Notes: a model not told the origin generated them from the sequence alone. A stretch of 64,000 nucleotides of DNA from Streptomyces avicenniae (GCF_000719135.1 NZ_JOEK01000020.1:124001-188000); one strand, 5' to 3'; positions 8,881-17,839 are shown, counted from the stretch's first letter. Program-made: numbers and translations.

Positions 8881-8897
8881 TGGTCATGTCCAGACCA
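8881..8897 (-). promoter_or_regulatory. second DasR/chitinase-type repeat
   Basis: TGGTCATGTCCAGACCA has TGGTC and GACCA arms around a 7-base centre and includes the TCCAGACC core of chitinase promoter repeats. It is 35 bases from the first site. Confidence 0.45.
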
Positions 8898-8977
8898 ATG
8901 GGAGGGTGGTGTGCCGACACCCCCGTGCGGTACGCCGCGCCTGTCCCACGGCGCTCATCAGCCCCCGAAACCGCCGG

Positions 8978-10612
8978 TCAGCGCCCCAGGACGGCCATCG
9001 CCGCGTTGTGCCCGCCGATGCCGCTCACCCCGCCGCCGCGCACCGCGCCCGCCCCGCAGAGCAGCACGTTCGCGTGCCCTGTCGCCACTCCCCAACGCCT
9101 CGCGGCGGCCCCGTCCGCCGTGTCCGCGACGTTCTCGAAGCTCTCGACGCCCTCGCCACCCGTGCCGTCCCGCCACGGGAACGCCAGGTCCCCGTGGAAG
9201 ATGTGCCCGCCGGGCAGCCGCAGTTCGCGGTCGAGGTCCAGCGGCGTCCTGGCCTCGACGCACGGCCGCCCGTCCGCGTCCCGCGCCAGACACCCGGCGA
9301 TCGGCTCGGCCAGGTACGTGTCCAGCGCCGCCAGGGTGTCGGCCAGCAGCCGGTCGCGCACGCCCGCCTCGTCCCCGGCGAACAGCCGCGCGGGCGTGTG
9401 CAGTCCGAACAGGGTCAGCGTCTGCAAACCCCGCGCCGCCGGGCCGTCGGCGAGGATCGTCGGGTCGCTCAGCGAGTGGCAGTACACCTCGGCGGGCGGC
9501 GTACGCGGCGGCGTCCCGGCCGCCGCCTGCCGGTAAGCGTCCTCCAACTGGCCGTAGCCCTCGGCGATGTGGAAGGTCCCGGCGAACGCGTCCCGTGGAT
9601 CGGTGTCCGGGTCCCGGAGCGCGGGCAGCCGCTCCAGCAGCATGTTCACCTTGAACTGCGCCCCTTCCGCCGCCGGTGGCGCCGGTTCGCCCAGCAGCGC
9701 GGCCAGTTCGCGCGGCGACGCGTTCACCAGCACCTTCGCCGCGCCGACGCCGCCCTCGCCCCGCGGCCCCCGGAAGGAGACCTCGGCCGTCGTCCCGTCC
9801 GTCGCGACGCCGGTCACCTCGCACCCCGTGACGATCTCCGCCCCGGCCGCGCGCGCCGCCTGCGCGAGCGCGTCGGTGACGGCGCCCATGCCGCCCACCG
9901 GCACGTCCCAGTCCCCGGTGCCCCGCCCGATCACGTGGTAGAGGAAGCAGCGGTTCTGGAGCAGCGACGGATCGTGTGCGTGCGTGAACGTACCGATCAG
10001 CGCGTCGGTGAGGACCACCCCGCGCACGAGGTCGTCCGCGAACACCGCCTCCACCGTCTCCCCCAGCGGCCGTTCGAACAACGCCTCCCAGACCGCCCCG
10101 TCGTCCACCCGCGCCCGCAGCTCGCTGCGCGACGGCAGCGGCTCCGTCAGCGTCGGGAAGACCCGCTCCGCCACGCGCGCCGTCGTCGCGTAGAACCGGC
10201 GCCACGCCGCGTACTCCCGGTCGGAGCCCGTCAGCCGCGCGAACGACTCCCGCGTCCGCGTCTCGCCGCCGCCCACCAGCAGCCCCGTGTCCCGGCCCGC
10301 CCGCACCGCCGGCGTGTAGGAGGAGACCCGCCGCTTCCGCAGCGTGATCCGCAGCCCGAGGTCCTGCACGATCCGCTCGGGCAGCAGACTCACCAGGTAC
10401 GAGTAGCGTGACAGCCGCGCCCCCGTCCCGGGGAACAACTCCTGCGACACCGCCGCGCCGCCGGTCCGCCCCAGACGTTCGAGCACCAGCGTCCTGCGGC
10501 CCGCTCCTGCCAGGTAGGCCGCGGCCACCAGGCCGTTGTGCCCGCCCCCGACGATCACGGCGTCGTACGCGGAGAAGGAGGGAGTCCCGGGCGGAGCGGC
10601 AGCGGAAGTCAT
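8978..10612 (-). CDS. CrtI-like FAD-dependent oxidoreductase
   Basis: This 544 aa protein resembles phytoene dehydrogenase/amine oxidases. The N-terminal dinucleotide-binding motif GGGHNGLVAAAYLAGAG follows VIVG at about residue 15. The C-terminus LLCGAGAVRGGGVSGIGG is the conserved FAD-binding tail. This size and these motifs occur in retinol-saturase/CrtI-like proteins that oxidise or isomerise polyenes, but no carotenoid genes are nearby, so the substrate is open. I chose the ATG at 10612 (MTSAAA); a GTG at 10627 is in frame. The gene is monocistronic and divergent from the DUF1349 gene. Confidence 0.85.
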   Translation of the reverse strand: MTSAAAPPGTPSFSAYDAVIVGGGHNGLVAAAYLAGAGRRTLVLERLGRTGGAAVSQELFPGTGARLSRYSYLVSLLPERIVQDLGLRITLRKRRVSSYTPAVRAGRDTGLLVGGGETRTRESFARLTGSDREYAAWRRFYATTARVAERVFPTLTEPLPSRSELRARVDDGAVWEALFERPLGETVEAVFADDLVRGVVLTDALIGTFTHAHDPSLLQNRCFLYHVIGRGTGDWDVPVGGMGAVTDALAQAARAAGAEIVTGCEVTGVATDGTTAEVSFRGPRGEGGVGAAKVLVNASPRELAALLGEPAPPAAEGAQFKVNMLLERLPALRDPDTDPRDAFAGTFHIAEGYGQLEDAYRQAAAGTPPRTPPAEVYCHSLSDPTILADGPAARGLQTLTLFGLHTPARLFAGDEAGVRDRLLADTLAALDTYLAEPIAGCLARDADGRPCVEARTPLDLDRELRLPGGHIFHGDLAFPWRDGTGGEGVESFENVADTADGAAARRWGVATGHANVLLCGAGAVRGGGVSGIGGHNAAMAVLGR

Positions 10613-10737
10613 GGCCTTTGGTAACACGCCGTGGCGACTTCCGGCCAGTGTCCCGGCCGCCCTCTGGCCGCACGCCGCCGCTGCGGTTAGGGTCCGACCA
10701 GATCCGGCGCGCGCCGTTCGTGGACGGAGAACAGCAG

Positions 10738-11343
10738 ATGGACGACCCGGTGACGCTCCCGGCGATGCCCGCCCCGCTCCACCGCTGGGGCAGCCCGGTC
10801 CACGTCCGGGTCACCGGCCCGGACGCGCTCACCCTCACCGCCGGTCCGCGCACCGACCTCTTCGCCGATCCGGGCGGCCCCGGCCGGTTCACGAACGCGC
10901 CCGCGCTCCTCGCCACCCCGCAGGGCGACTACGTCCTGAGCGCCCGCGTCCGTGCGGGACTGTCCGCCACGTACGACGCGGGCGTCCTCCTCCTCTACGC
11001 GGGCGCCGACACCTGGGCGAAGCTCGCACTCGAACTCTCCCCGCAGGGCAGACCCACTGTCGTCACCGTCGTCAACCGGGGCGTCTCCGACGACGCCAAC
11101 GCGTTCCCCGTGGAGAGCGGCGACATCTGGCTGCGCGTCGCCCGGGTCGGCCGGGCCCACGCGTTCCACGCCTCCACCGACGGACGGTTCTGGCACCTCG
11201 TGCGCTGGTTCGCGCTCCCGGCCGACACCCCGGTGGACGTCGGGTTCCTCGCCCAGTCGCCCACCGGCGAGGGACTGTCGGTCCACTTCGAGGAGATCGT
11301 CTACACCCGGCGTACGCTCGCCGACCCCCGGGACGGCAGCTGA
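10738..11343 (+). CDS. DUF1349 domain protein (concanavalin-A-like fold)
   Basis: This 201 aa cytosolic protein matches the DUF1349/YesU-like beta-sandwich family, related to the C-terminal domain of some glycoside hydrolases. Family signs are TDLFADPGG near residue 40, the YDAGVLLLYAG core strand near residue 82, and FHASTDGRFWHLVRW near residue 147. GGAG lies 8 bases before the ATG at 10738; longer in-frame extensions into the oxidoreductase promoter look non-coding. Members are thought to bind carbohydrates, but catalysis is unproven. Confidence 0.8.
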   Translation: MDDPVTLPAMPAPLHRWGSPVHVRVTGPDALTLTAGPRTDLFADPGGPGRFTNAPALLATPQGDYVLSARVRAGLSATYDAGVLLLYAGADTWAKLALELSPQGRPTVVTVVNRGVSDDANAFPVESGDIWLRVARVGRAHAFHASTDGRFWHLVRWFALPADTPVDVGFLAQSPTGEGLSVHFEEIVYTRRTLADPRDGS

Positions 11344-11403
11344 CCTGCCGCGTGGCGGCGTACGCTGGACTGTTGACAGCCTTGAACATCTGCAAAGGAG
11401 CCC

Positions 11404-13233
11404 ATGCCGCACGACACCACGACCCGGGCGGTGCCGACCGAGATCCCGCTCGCACCCGCCCAGCCGCCGCAACCGGCCCAGATCCGCCGCGTCATCCGCC
11501 TCTTCCGCCCCTACCGGGGCCGCCTCCTCCTCGTCGGCCTCCTGGTCGGCGCCTCCTCGCTCGTCGCGGTCGCCTCCCCGTTCCTCCTGAGGGAGATCAT
11601 CGACACCGCGCTCCCCGAACGCCGCACCGGCCTGCTCGGCCTCCTCGCCCTCGGCATGGTGGTCACCGCCGTGACGAGCAGCGTCTTCGGCGTCCTCCAG
11701 ACGCTCATCTCCACCACCGTCGGGCAGCAGGTCATGCACGACCTGCGGACCGCCGTCTACGGGAAGCTCCAGCAGATGCCGCTGGCGTTCTTCACCCGTA
11801 CCAGGACCGGCGAGGTCCAGTCCCGCATCGCCAACGACATCGGCGGCATGCAGGCCACGGTGACCTCCACGGCCACCTCCCTCGTCTCCAACATCACCGC
11901 CGTCACCGCCACCGTCGTCGCCATGCTGGCCCTCGACTGGCGGCTCACCCTCGTCTCGCTCGCCCTGCTGCCCTGCTTCGTCTGGATCGCCCGCCGGGTC
12001 GGCCGGGAGCGCAAGCGCATCACCACCCAGCGGCAGAAGCAGATGGCGGTCATGGCCGCCATGGTCACCGAGTCGCTGTCCGTCAGCGGCATCCTGCTGG
12101 GCCGCACCATGGGTCGGGCCGAGGCGCTGACCAGCGAGTTCTCCGACGAGTCGGGCCGCCTGGTCGGCCTTGAGGTCCGTGCCAGCATGGCCGGGCGCTG
12201 GCGCATGGCCACCATCGGCATGATCATGGCCGCCATCCCCGCCGTCCTCTACTGGTCGGCCGGGGCGATGCTCGAACTCGGCGGCACCCCGCCGTCCGTC
12301 GGCACGCTCGTCGCCTTCGTCAGCCTCCAGCAAGGGCTGCTGCGTCCCGCCGTCTCCCTGCTGTCCACCGGCGTGGACATCCAGGCGTCGCTCGCGCTCT
12401 TCCAGCGCATCTTCGAATACCTCGACCTGCCGGTGGACATCACCGAGCGGCCCGACCCGGTCCGCGTCGAGCGGGCGCGCGGCGAGCTGCGCTTCGAGCA
12501 GGTCTCCTTCGCGTACGACCCCGCCGCCCCCCGCACCCTCGACGGGATCGACCTGACGGTCCCCGCCGGTGGCTCCCTCGCCGTCGTCGGGCCCACCGGC
12601 GCGGGGAAGAGCACGCTCGGGTACCTCGTCCCGCGGCTCTACGACGTCAGCGCGGGCCGCGTCACCCTCGACGGCGTGGACGTGCGCGACCTGGACTTCG
12701 CCTCCCTCGCGCGCGCCGTCGGCGTGGTCTCGCAGGAGACGTACCTCTTCCACGCCACCGTCGCCGACAACCTGCGCTTCGCCCGCCCCGAGGCGACCCG
12801 TGAGGAGATCGAGGCCGCCGCCCGCGCCGCGCAGATCCACGACCACATCGCCGCCCTCCCCGACGGCTACGACACGGTCGTCGGCGAGCGCGGCTACCGC
12901 TTCTCCGGCGGCGAGAAGCAGCGCCTCGCCATCGCGCGGACCATCCTGCGCGACCCGCCCGTCCTCGTCCTGGACGAGGCGACCAGCGCGCTCGACACCC
13001 GCACCGAGCAGGCCGTCCAACGCGCCATCGACACGCTCTCCGCGGGCCGCACCACCCTCACCATCGCCCACCGCCTGTCCACCGTCCGCGACGCCGACCA
13101 GATCGTCGTCCTCGACGCGGGCCGCGTCGCGGAGCGCGGCACCCACGAGGAACTCCTCGCGCTCGGCGGCCGGTACGCCGCCCTGGTGCGCCGCGACAGC
13201 GAGAGCCGCGCCACGGAGACCGTCACCCCCTGA
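11404..13233 (+). CDS. ABC exporter, fused permease-ATPase (homodimer type)
   Basis: This 609 aa multidrug-type exporter half-molecule has six transmembrane helices at about residues 35-315, then a complete ATPase: Walker A GPTGAGKST, C-loop FSGGEKQRLAIART, Walker B LVLDEATSALD and H-loop TIAHRLS. All catalytic residues are present, unlike the split pair at 3.2-6.8 kb, so it can work as a homodimer. AAAGGAG sits 5 bases before the ATG. It follows the DUF1349 gene by 60 bases. The substrate cannot be deduced. Confidence 0.93.
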   Translation: MPHDTTTRAVPTEIPLAPAQPPQPAQIRRVIRLFRPYRGRLLLVGLLVGASSLVAVASPFLLREIIDTALPERRTGLLGLLALGMVVTAVTSSVFGVLQTLISTTVGQQVMHDLRTAVYGKLQQMPLAFFTRTRTGEVQSRIANDIGGMQATVTSTATSLVSNITAVTATVVAMLALDWRLTLVSLALLPCFVWIARRVGRERKRITTQRQKQMAVMAAMVTESLSVSGILLGRTMGRAEALTSEFSDESGRLVGLEVRASMAGRWRMATIGMIMAAIPAVLYWSAGAMLELGGTPPSVGTLVAFVSLQQGLLRPAVSLLSTGVDIQASLALFQRIFEYLDLPVDITERPDPVRVERARGELRFEQVSFAYDPAAPRTLDGIDLTVPAGGSLAVVGPTGAGKSTLGYLVPRLYDVSAGRVTLDGVDVRDLDFASLARAVGVVSQETYLFHATVADNLRFARPEATREEIEAAARAAQIHDHIAALPDGYDTVVGERGYRFSGGEKQRLAIARTILRDPPVLVLDEATSALDTRTEQAVQRAIDTLSAGRTTLTIAHRLSTVRDADQIVVLDAGRVAERGTHEELLALGGRYAALVRRDSESRATETVTP

Positions 13234-13280
13234 CGCCGCCCCCTCCGTCTCCCGGCGGGCTCGGCGACCCAGAAAACTAT

Positions 13281-13300
13281 ACGAACGGTCGTGCTAAAAT
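13281..13300 (+). promoter_or_regulatory. TetR-type operator and -10 box of the hydrolase gene
   Basis: ACGA-ACGG-TCGT (13281-13292) is an inverted repeat of the form common to TetR-family operators, in an unusually AT-rich patch. It immediately precedes TAAAAT (13295-13300), a TANNNT -10 box. A TetR gene lies just beyond the hydrolase gene. Confidence 0.55.
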
Positions 13301-13336
13301 CTGGACCCTCAGCCGCCGAGCCAAGGACGCCCCGCC

Positions 13337-14209
13337 ATGCCTCTCGCCGCCCGCCTCGTCCGCGCCGCGCTCTCCGCCACCGGAGCCGTCGCCCCGCCGC
13401 TCGCCGCCCGCGCCGCCACGTCCCTGTTCCACCGGCCGCTGTCCCGCCTGCCGCTGCGCCCGGTCGAGGAGCCCGTCCTGCGCCGCGCGACCCAGGACGT
13501 CCTCCAGGTCAACGGCCGCCCCGTCGTCGTCCACACCTGGGGCGACGGGACGCGGCCCGTCCTCCTGGTCCACGGCTGGAAGTCCCGCGCCGCCTGCTTC
13601 ACCGCCCTCGCGGACGCCCTCGCCGCCCGCGGCTTCACCCCGGTCGCCTTCGACGCTCCGGCCCACGGCGCCTCGGGCGGCGCGACCTCGACGATCCTCG
13701 ACTTCCGCGCGATCATGCTCGCCCTCCACGCGCGGCACGGCCGGTTCGCCGCCGTCGTCGGCCACTCGGTGGGCGCCCTCGGCACCTGCTTCGCCCTGCG
13801 CGAGGGCCTCACCGCCGACCGGCTCGTCACCATCTCCGCCCCGGCGACCTTCCCGCACCTCTTCGACAGCTTCTGCGCCCTGACCGGCGTCCGCGACTCC
13901 GCCAAGCCCGCGCTGCGCCGCAGCTTCGAACGCCGCCTCTTCCCCGGCGAGCACGACATATGGGAGCGCTTCTCCGCCACCCACCGCCCCGAGCAGCTCA
14001 CGCTGCCGCTCATGGTGGTCCACGACCGTGAGGACCGCGCCATCCCCTTCGCCCAGGCGGAACGCCTCGTCGCCGCCTACGCGGACCGCGCCGACCTCTT
14101 CGTCACCCAGGGCCTCGGCCACCGCCGTATCCTCAGCGACCCCCGGGTCGTCGAGGCCGTCCTCGCCTTCACGACGGCGGGCGAGCAGGCGTCGCACCCG
14201 GCGGCCTGA
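13337..14209 (+). CDS. alpha/beta hydrolase
   Basis: This 290 aa serine hydrolase has an oxyanion region LLVHGWKSRAACF (about residue 75), nucleophile elbow GHSVGALG (about residue 145, G-x-S-x-G), a catalytic Asp in the VVHDREDRAIPF strand and a final His in QGLGHRRI. Length is normal for the family. AAGGA lies about 9 bases before the ATG. It is convergent with the TetR gene, and the operator upstream suggests induction when TetR binds its ligand, perhaps the ester or lactone substrate. No specific substrate can be assigned. Confidence 0.85.
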   Translation: MPLAARLVRAALSATGAVAPPLAARAATSLFHRPLSRLPLRPVEEPVLRRATQDVLQVNGRPVVVHTWGDGTRPVLLVHGWKSRAACFTALADALAARGFTPVAFDAPAHGASGGATSTILDFRAIMLALHARHGRFAAVVGHSVGALGTCFALREGLTADRLVTISAPATFPHLFDSFCALTGVRDSAKPALRRSFERRLFPGEHDIWERFSATHRPEQLTLPLMVVHDREDRAIPFAQAERLVAAYADRADLFVTQGLGHRRILSDPRVVEAVLAFTTAGEQASHPAA

Positions 14210-14218
14210 CCGCCCGTC

Positions 14219-14869
14219 TCAGCCGTCCCGGCCGTCGTCCAGCTCGCCCGGATCGCCCGCCACCGCGCGCAGCCGGGCGAGGACGGCGACCGCGGCCCGC
14301 TCGTACCCGCTGTCCTCGCCGTGCAGCACCGACGTCACGTTCGCCGTCTCCACGAGCGCCGACAGCTCGAACACGAGCTGCCCCAGGTCCACGTCCGCCC
14401 GGACGCCGCCCTCGTCGCGCGCCTCCCCGAGCACCGAGCCGATGTACCCCAGCCACTCGGTGCGGGCCGCCGCGATCGCCTTGCGCACCGGGCTGTCCCG
14501 CCCGCCGAACTCCGCGGCGACGGCGGAGAAGAAGCAGCCGCCGGGGAAGACGCGCTCCCGCGAGTAGTCGAGATACGCCCGGCACAGACGCCACACGCGC
14601 CCGACACCCGGCGGAACCTCCTGCGTCGGCAGCGCGACGTGCTGGACGAACACGGCCCGCGCCGCCCGGATGGTGGAGAGCTGAAGCTCCTCCTTCGAAC
14701 CGAAGAGCGCGAACACCCCGCTCTTGCTCAGCCCCAGCTCGCCCGCGACCCGGCCGATCGACAGCCCCTCAAGACCCTCCACGGAGGCGATGGCCATGGT
14801 GCGCCCGAGGACGAGGCGCCGCGTCGCGTCGCCGCGTGCCACGCGCCCGTCGGTCCGTGCGTCCGCCAT
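14219..14869 (-). CDS. TetR/AcrR family transcriptional regulator
   Basis: This 216 aa regulator has an N-terminal helix-turn-helix at about residues 28-72 (the stretch IGRVAGELGLSKSGVFALFG holds the recognition helix) and a C-terminal ligand-binding domain containing CFFSAVAAEF, typical of this subfamily. The start is the ATG at 14869, preceded by GGAGAGGGG. Its stop lies 9 bases from the stop of the alpha/beta hydrolase. The TetR-like palindrome before that hydrolase is the best candidate binding site. Confidence 0.88.
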   Translation of the reverse strand: MADARTDGRVARGDATRRLVLGRTMAIASVEGLEGLSIGRVAGELGLSKSGVFALFGSKEELQLSTIRAARAVFVQHVALPTQEVPPGVGRVWRLCRAYLDYSRERVFPGGCFFSAVAAEFGGRDSPVRKAIAAARTEWLGYIGSVLGEARDEGGVRADVDLGQLVFELSALVETANVTSVLHGEDSGYERAAVAVLARLRAVAGDPGELDDGRDG

Positions 14870-14934
14870 CGCGTGCCCCTCTCCGTCCGCCCCCGGCCAT
14901 CGTACGGGCGCGCCGCCGTCGCGGGGCCCGGCCG

Positions 14935-15411
14935 TCAGCGCAGGCGGCCGACCCGCGCCAGGTCGTCGAAGACCGCGTGGTCAACCGGCGCGGTCCTCCC
15001 ACGGTCCGCCAGCCGCAGCCAGGCGATCTCCTCGATCTCGCTGCTCGCGGTCAGCGTGCCCCGGTACTCCGCCGTGTAGCAGGCCATCGTGACGAGCGTC
15101 CCCTCCGGATGCCCGTGCGCCGCCGCCGTGTAGGTGCCGACATGCTCGGCGGTGCCGGGCACGAGCGACACGCTCAGCTCCTCCCGCACCTCACGCGTCA
15201 GCGTCTCGACGTCGCTCTCGCCCGGCTTCCGCTTGCCGCCCGGGATGTAGAAGACGTCGTTCCCCCGGGAACGGGCGCCGAGGATACGACCTTCCGCCAG
15301 GAGCACCCATGCCACGGTGTCGATGACCCTCGGCGCCGCGTCCGTGCCCCCGCGGATGACCTCGCCCACTGTCCGTGCCTTCCCGTCGTCGTGCCGTCCG
15401 CCCACGATCAT
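14935..15411 (-). CDS. Nudix hydrolase
   Basis: This 158 aa protein hydrolyses a nucleoside diphosphate linked to another moiety. The Nudix box is visible as GGKRKPGES...REVREEL, matching Gx5Ex7REUxEExGU, at about residues 57-79. It is the last gene of a four-gene minus-strand operon. Its ATG overlaps the methyltransferase stop (ATGA, 15408-15411), which fixes this start and suggests translational coupling. Substrate unknown; members of this size include NADH pyrophosphatases and MutT-like enzymes. Confidence 0.88.
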   Translation of the reverse strand: MIVGGRHDDGKARTVGEVIRGGTDAAPRVIDTVAWVLLAEGRILGARSRGNDVFYIPGGKRKPGESDVETLTREVREELSVSLVPGTAEHVGTYTAAAHGHPEGTLVTMACYTAEYRGTLTASSEIEEIAWLRLADRGRTAPVDHAVFDDLARVGRLR

Positions 15412-16133
15412 GACACGGACGGCCGACAATCCGCCGGGCCCGATCCGGGGCCGCCCGGCACGGCGGGCGGCCGTGTCGCCGTGCCGAGCACGTGGTACGA
15501 CGCGGGGGTACGTCCGCCCGGGGCGTGGAAACACCGGACCTCGCCCAGCGCGAAGCCCGCCCGCCCGACCGCCCCCACCGTGTCCCGTCCGGTGTGGCAG
15601 CCGCCCGCGAGCCGGGGCCACACCGTCGCGTCCAGCGCCCGCTGCACCACCCGCATCGCGCGTGACGGCGCCCGTACGTGCTCCAGGAAGTGCAGCGTGC
15701 CACCCGGCCGCAGGACCCGGTACGCGTCCCGCAGCGCCACCTCCAGATCGGGGACCGCGCACAGCGTCAGGCACGCCACCACGGCGTCGCACGACGCGTC
15801 GTCGGCCGGCAGCCGTCCTGCCGCCCCCTCGACGACCTCGATACGACCCTCGCGCCCACCGGGCGCCCGGGCACTCTCCACCGCCCGCACCCGCGCCCTC
15901 CTGCGCAGCGCCTGCTCCGACTCCACGGCGATCACCCGCGTCACCGCGGGGGGATACCGCCCGAAGTTCCGCCCGTCGCCCGCGCCCATCTCCAGGACCT
16001 CGCCCGCCAGCCCGCCCAGCAGCGCCGACCGCCAAGGGGTCAGGCCGCGCCGGTCGAGCGCCGGTTCCCGCCAGGCCCGCACACGGGCGACGAAGGGGTG
16101 CCACACCTGTCCGCCCGGAATCCCGCCCGACAC
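15408..16133 (-). CDS. class I SAM-dependent methyltransferase
   Basis: This 241 aa methyltransferase of the Methyltransf_11/UbiE-like type has motif I VLEMGAGDGRNF (about residue 46), an acidic motif II near VIAVE, and YRVLRPGGTLHFLEH as motif post-II (about residue 137). The start is GTG at 16133, 14 bases after the PPOX stop. It is the third gene of the DUF2332-PPOX-methyltransferase-Nudix operon. Small-molecule O-, N- or C-methylation is plausible, but the substrate is unknown. Confidence 0.87.
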   Translation of the reverse strand: MSGGIPGGQVWHPFVARVRAWREPALDRRGLTPWRSALLGGLAGEVLEMGAGDGRNFGRYPPAVTRVIAVESEQALRRRARVRAVESARAPGGREGRIEVVEGAAGRLPADDASCDAVVACLTLCAVPDLEVALRDAYRVLRPGGTLHFLEHVRAPSRAMRVVQRALDATVWPRLAGGCHTGRDTVGAVGRAGFALGEVRCFHAPGGRTPASYHVLGTATRPPAVPGGPGSGPADCRPSVS

Positions 16134-16147
16134 CGCGTCCCGCCGGG

Positions 16148-16576
16148 TCAGTCCGCCACGGCGGCCAGCCCGGTCACCTTCCCCGGCCGCAGCCGTACCA
16201 GCAGTTCACCCGGCACCGCGTTGCGCGCGCCGTACTCCTCGGCCTTCTCCTGGCCCATGTAGCGCGCCGCGATCCTGGTCGCCCACATCTGCATGTCCGG
16301 CAGATCCTCGCTCAGCTCCACCCGACCCCGTACGACGACGAAGGCGAACGGCGGACGCTCGTCGTCCACGCACAGGGCGGCGCGCCCGTCCCTGGCCAGA
16401 TTGCGGCCCTTCACGGTGTCCGCGCCTGTGGTGAACAGGACGTCCGACCCGTCCAGGACGAACCACACGGGCGCGATGTGCGGGGAGCCGTCGGCCCGCA
16501 CGGTGGACAGCTTCCCGGTCCGCGTACCGCTCGCGAGGAACTCCCGCCACTCGCTGTCCGTCATCGTCTGTGCCAT
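16148..16576 (-). CDS. PPOX-class flavin/F420-dependent oxidoreductase
   Basis: This 142 aa split-barrel protein has the pattern GKLSTVRADGSPHIAPVWF, found in pyridoxamine-5'-phosphate-oxidase-like and F420-dependent reductases of actinobacteria. NLARDGRAALCVDD forms the next conserved strand. The size suggests a homodimer. I used ATG 16576 (MAQTMTD), which matches homologue N-termini. An in-frame ATG at 16594 would overlap the DUF2332 stop as ATGA and is a real alternative. Second gene of the operon. Confidence 0.85.
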   Translation of the reverse strand: MAQTMTDSEWREFLASGTRTGKLSTVRADGSPHIAPVWFVLDGSDVLFTTGADTVKGRNLARDGRAALCVDDERPPFAFVVVRGRVELSEDLPDMQMWATRIAARYMGQEKAEEYGARNAVPGELLVRLRPGKVTGLAAVAD

Positions 16577-16590
16577 GAACCCATGCTGCG

Positions 16591-17664
16591 TCATTCCGGG
16601 GCGTCCGGCCAGCGGGCGGGCAGCCCGTGCGGACGCGCCGTGGCGAGCAGCCGTTCGGGCTCCGCGCCGTCCCGCAGCGTCAGCCGGAAGGCGTCCCCCT
16701 CGCGCGGCTCGAACGACAGGTACGCGAACCCCGCCTCCTCCGTCGCGGACGCCGCCAGCCGGTCCAGCTCCCGCCGCACGAGCGCCCACTCGTCGGCGCC
16801 CACGTACTGCTGCATGACGGAGTGCCACACGACCGTGAGCGTCCCTGGTTCGAGGTCAACGGCGGACAGGAACTCCGCGGCCCCGGCCGCCTCGACCGTC
16901 GCGGGGACCTTCGCCGCTATCGCCAGCGCCCCGTCCAGCCGCCGCATCCGCGCCACCTGGTCCGGCCACACGTACGCCCGCAGCGCGAGCGCCCCGTCCG
17001 ACGACAGCGGGTCGATGGGCGTCGGGTCGCACCCGCGCCGCTCGACGATCCGCAGCGCCTGGTGCTGCTGCGCCCCGGTGCGCAGCCAGTCGGGCACGGG
17101 CCCCTCCCAGGTGCCGGTCAGCTGCACGGCCGAGTCCACCGGCCCCCAGGCGAAGTCGTCGGAGGAGTAACGGAATTGCTCCGCCCGGAGGTTCAGGCCC
17201 GCGCTCGACCCCAGCTCGAACAGCCGGATCGGCCGCTGGGCGCTCGGCACGGCGTACAGGAGCCCGGCCACGAGCAGATGCGCGCGGCCCACCTCGTTCG
17301 TCTGCGGCGGGCGCGTCAGCCAGTCGGCGATCCACTCGGGGTGCCCCGAGACGGTCTCCAGCAGGGCGGGCCAGGCCGCTTCCGGCCGCTCCGGGTCGAA
17401 CGTCCCGCCCGTGCTGGGGAGATGACCGGCCAGCGCGGGCGCCCGTCCTGTCAGTGCCAGGGAGTGCACGGCGGCCATGAACCGGAGCGGCAGCGCGTCG
17501 TCCGGTGCGCTGTCCTCGTGCCCGAGGACGGCCCCGGCGCACGGACCGCCGTCACGGATGTCCTGCGCCGCGCGAGCCAGCAACGCTCCGTACAGCGGTG
17601 AGCCGAGTCGGGCACAGGCTTCGGCCTGTCGGCTGAAGACCTGGGCAACGTGTTCACGGGGCAT
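16591..17664 (-). CDS. DUF2332 family protein
   Basis: This 357 aa cytosolic protein belongs to DUF2332, an uncharacterised actinobacterial and proteobacterial family. Recognisable segments are FSRQAEACARLGSPLY near the N-terminus, RLFELGSSAGLNLR (about residue 165, which recalls a methyltransferase nucleotide-binding loop) and LTVVWHSVMQQYV (about residue 275). It opens the four-gene operon and has GAGGAG before its ATG. Function unproven; the central motif would fit a degenerate or divergent SAM-binding fold. Confidence 0.82.
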   Translation of the reverse strand: MPREHVAQVFSRQAEACARLGSPLYGALLARAAQDIRDGGPCAGAVLGHEDSAPDDALPLRFMAAVHSLALTGRAPALAGHLPSTGGTFDPERPEAAWPALLETVSGHPEWIADWLTRPPQTNEVGRAHLLVAGLLYAVPSAQRPIRLFELGSSAGLNLRAEQFRYSSDDFAWGPVDSAVQLTGTWEGPVPDWLRTGAQQHQALRIVERRGCDPTPIDPLSSDGALALRAYVWPDQVARMRRLDGALAIAAKVPATVEAAGAAEFLSAVDLEPGTLTVVWHSVMQQYVGADEWALVRRELDRLAASATEEAGFAYLSFEPREGDAFRLTLRDGAEPERLLATARPHGLPARWPDAPE

Positions 17665-17839
17665 CTGTACTCCTCACTGGGGATGCCCATGATCATGCGG
17701 CCCGGCGACCGCCGAACGGAAGACCTGCCGGGAGAATATGCCCCGAAGGAAACCCGCGCGTCGGCGGGTTGCCGTCCCGGAGCCCCGGCCGTGAGGACCG
17801 GAACGGACCGATGCCCCCGGCCGTGCGCGCCCCGCCTCC

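Noticed and set aside
8906..10411. Long plus-strand frame opposite the CrtI-like gene
   Set aside because: Arg/Pro/Gln-rich shadow of a gene with clear FAD-binding motifs on the other strand.
10687..13146. Long minus-strand frame opposite DUF1349 and the ABC exporter
   Set aside because: Low-complexity Gly/Asp/Glu/Arg translation and no ribosome site; the exporter on the plus strand has every ATPase motif.
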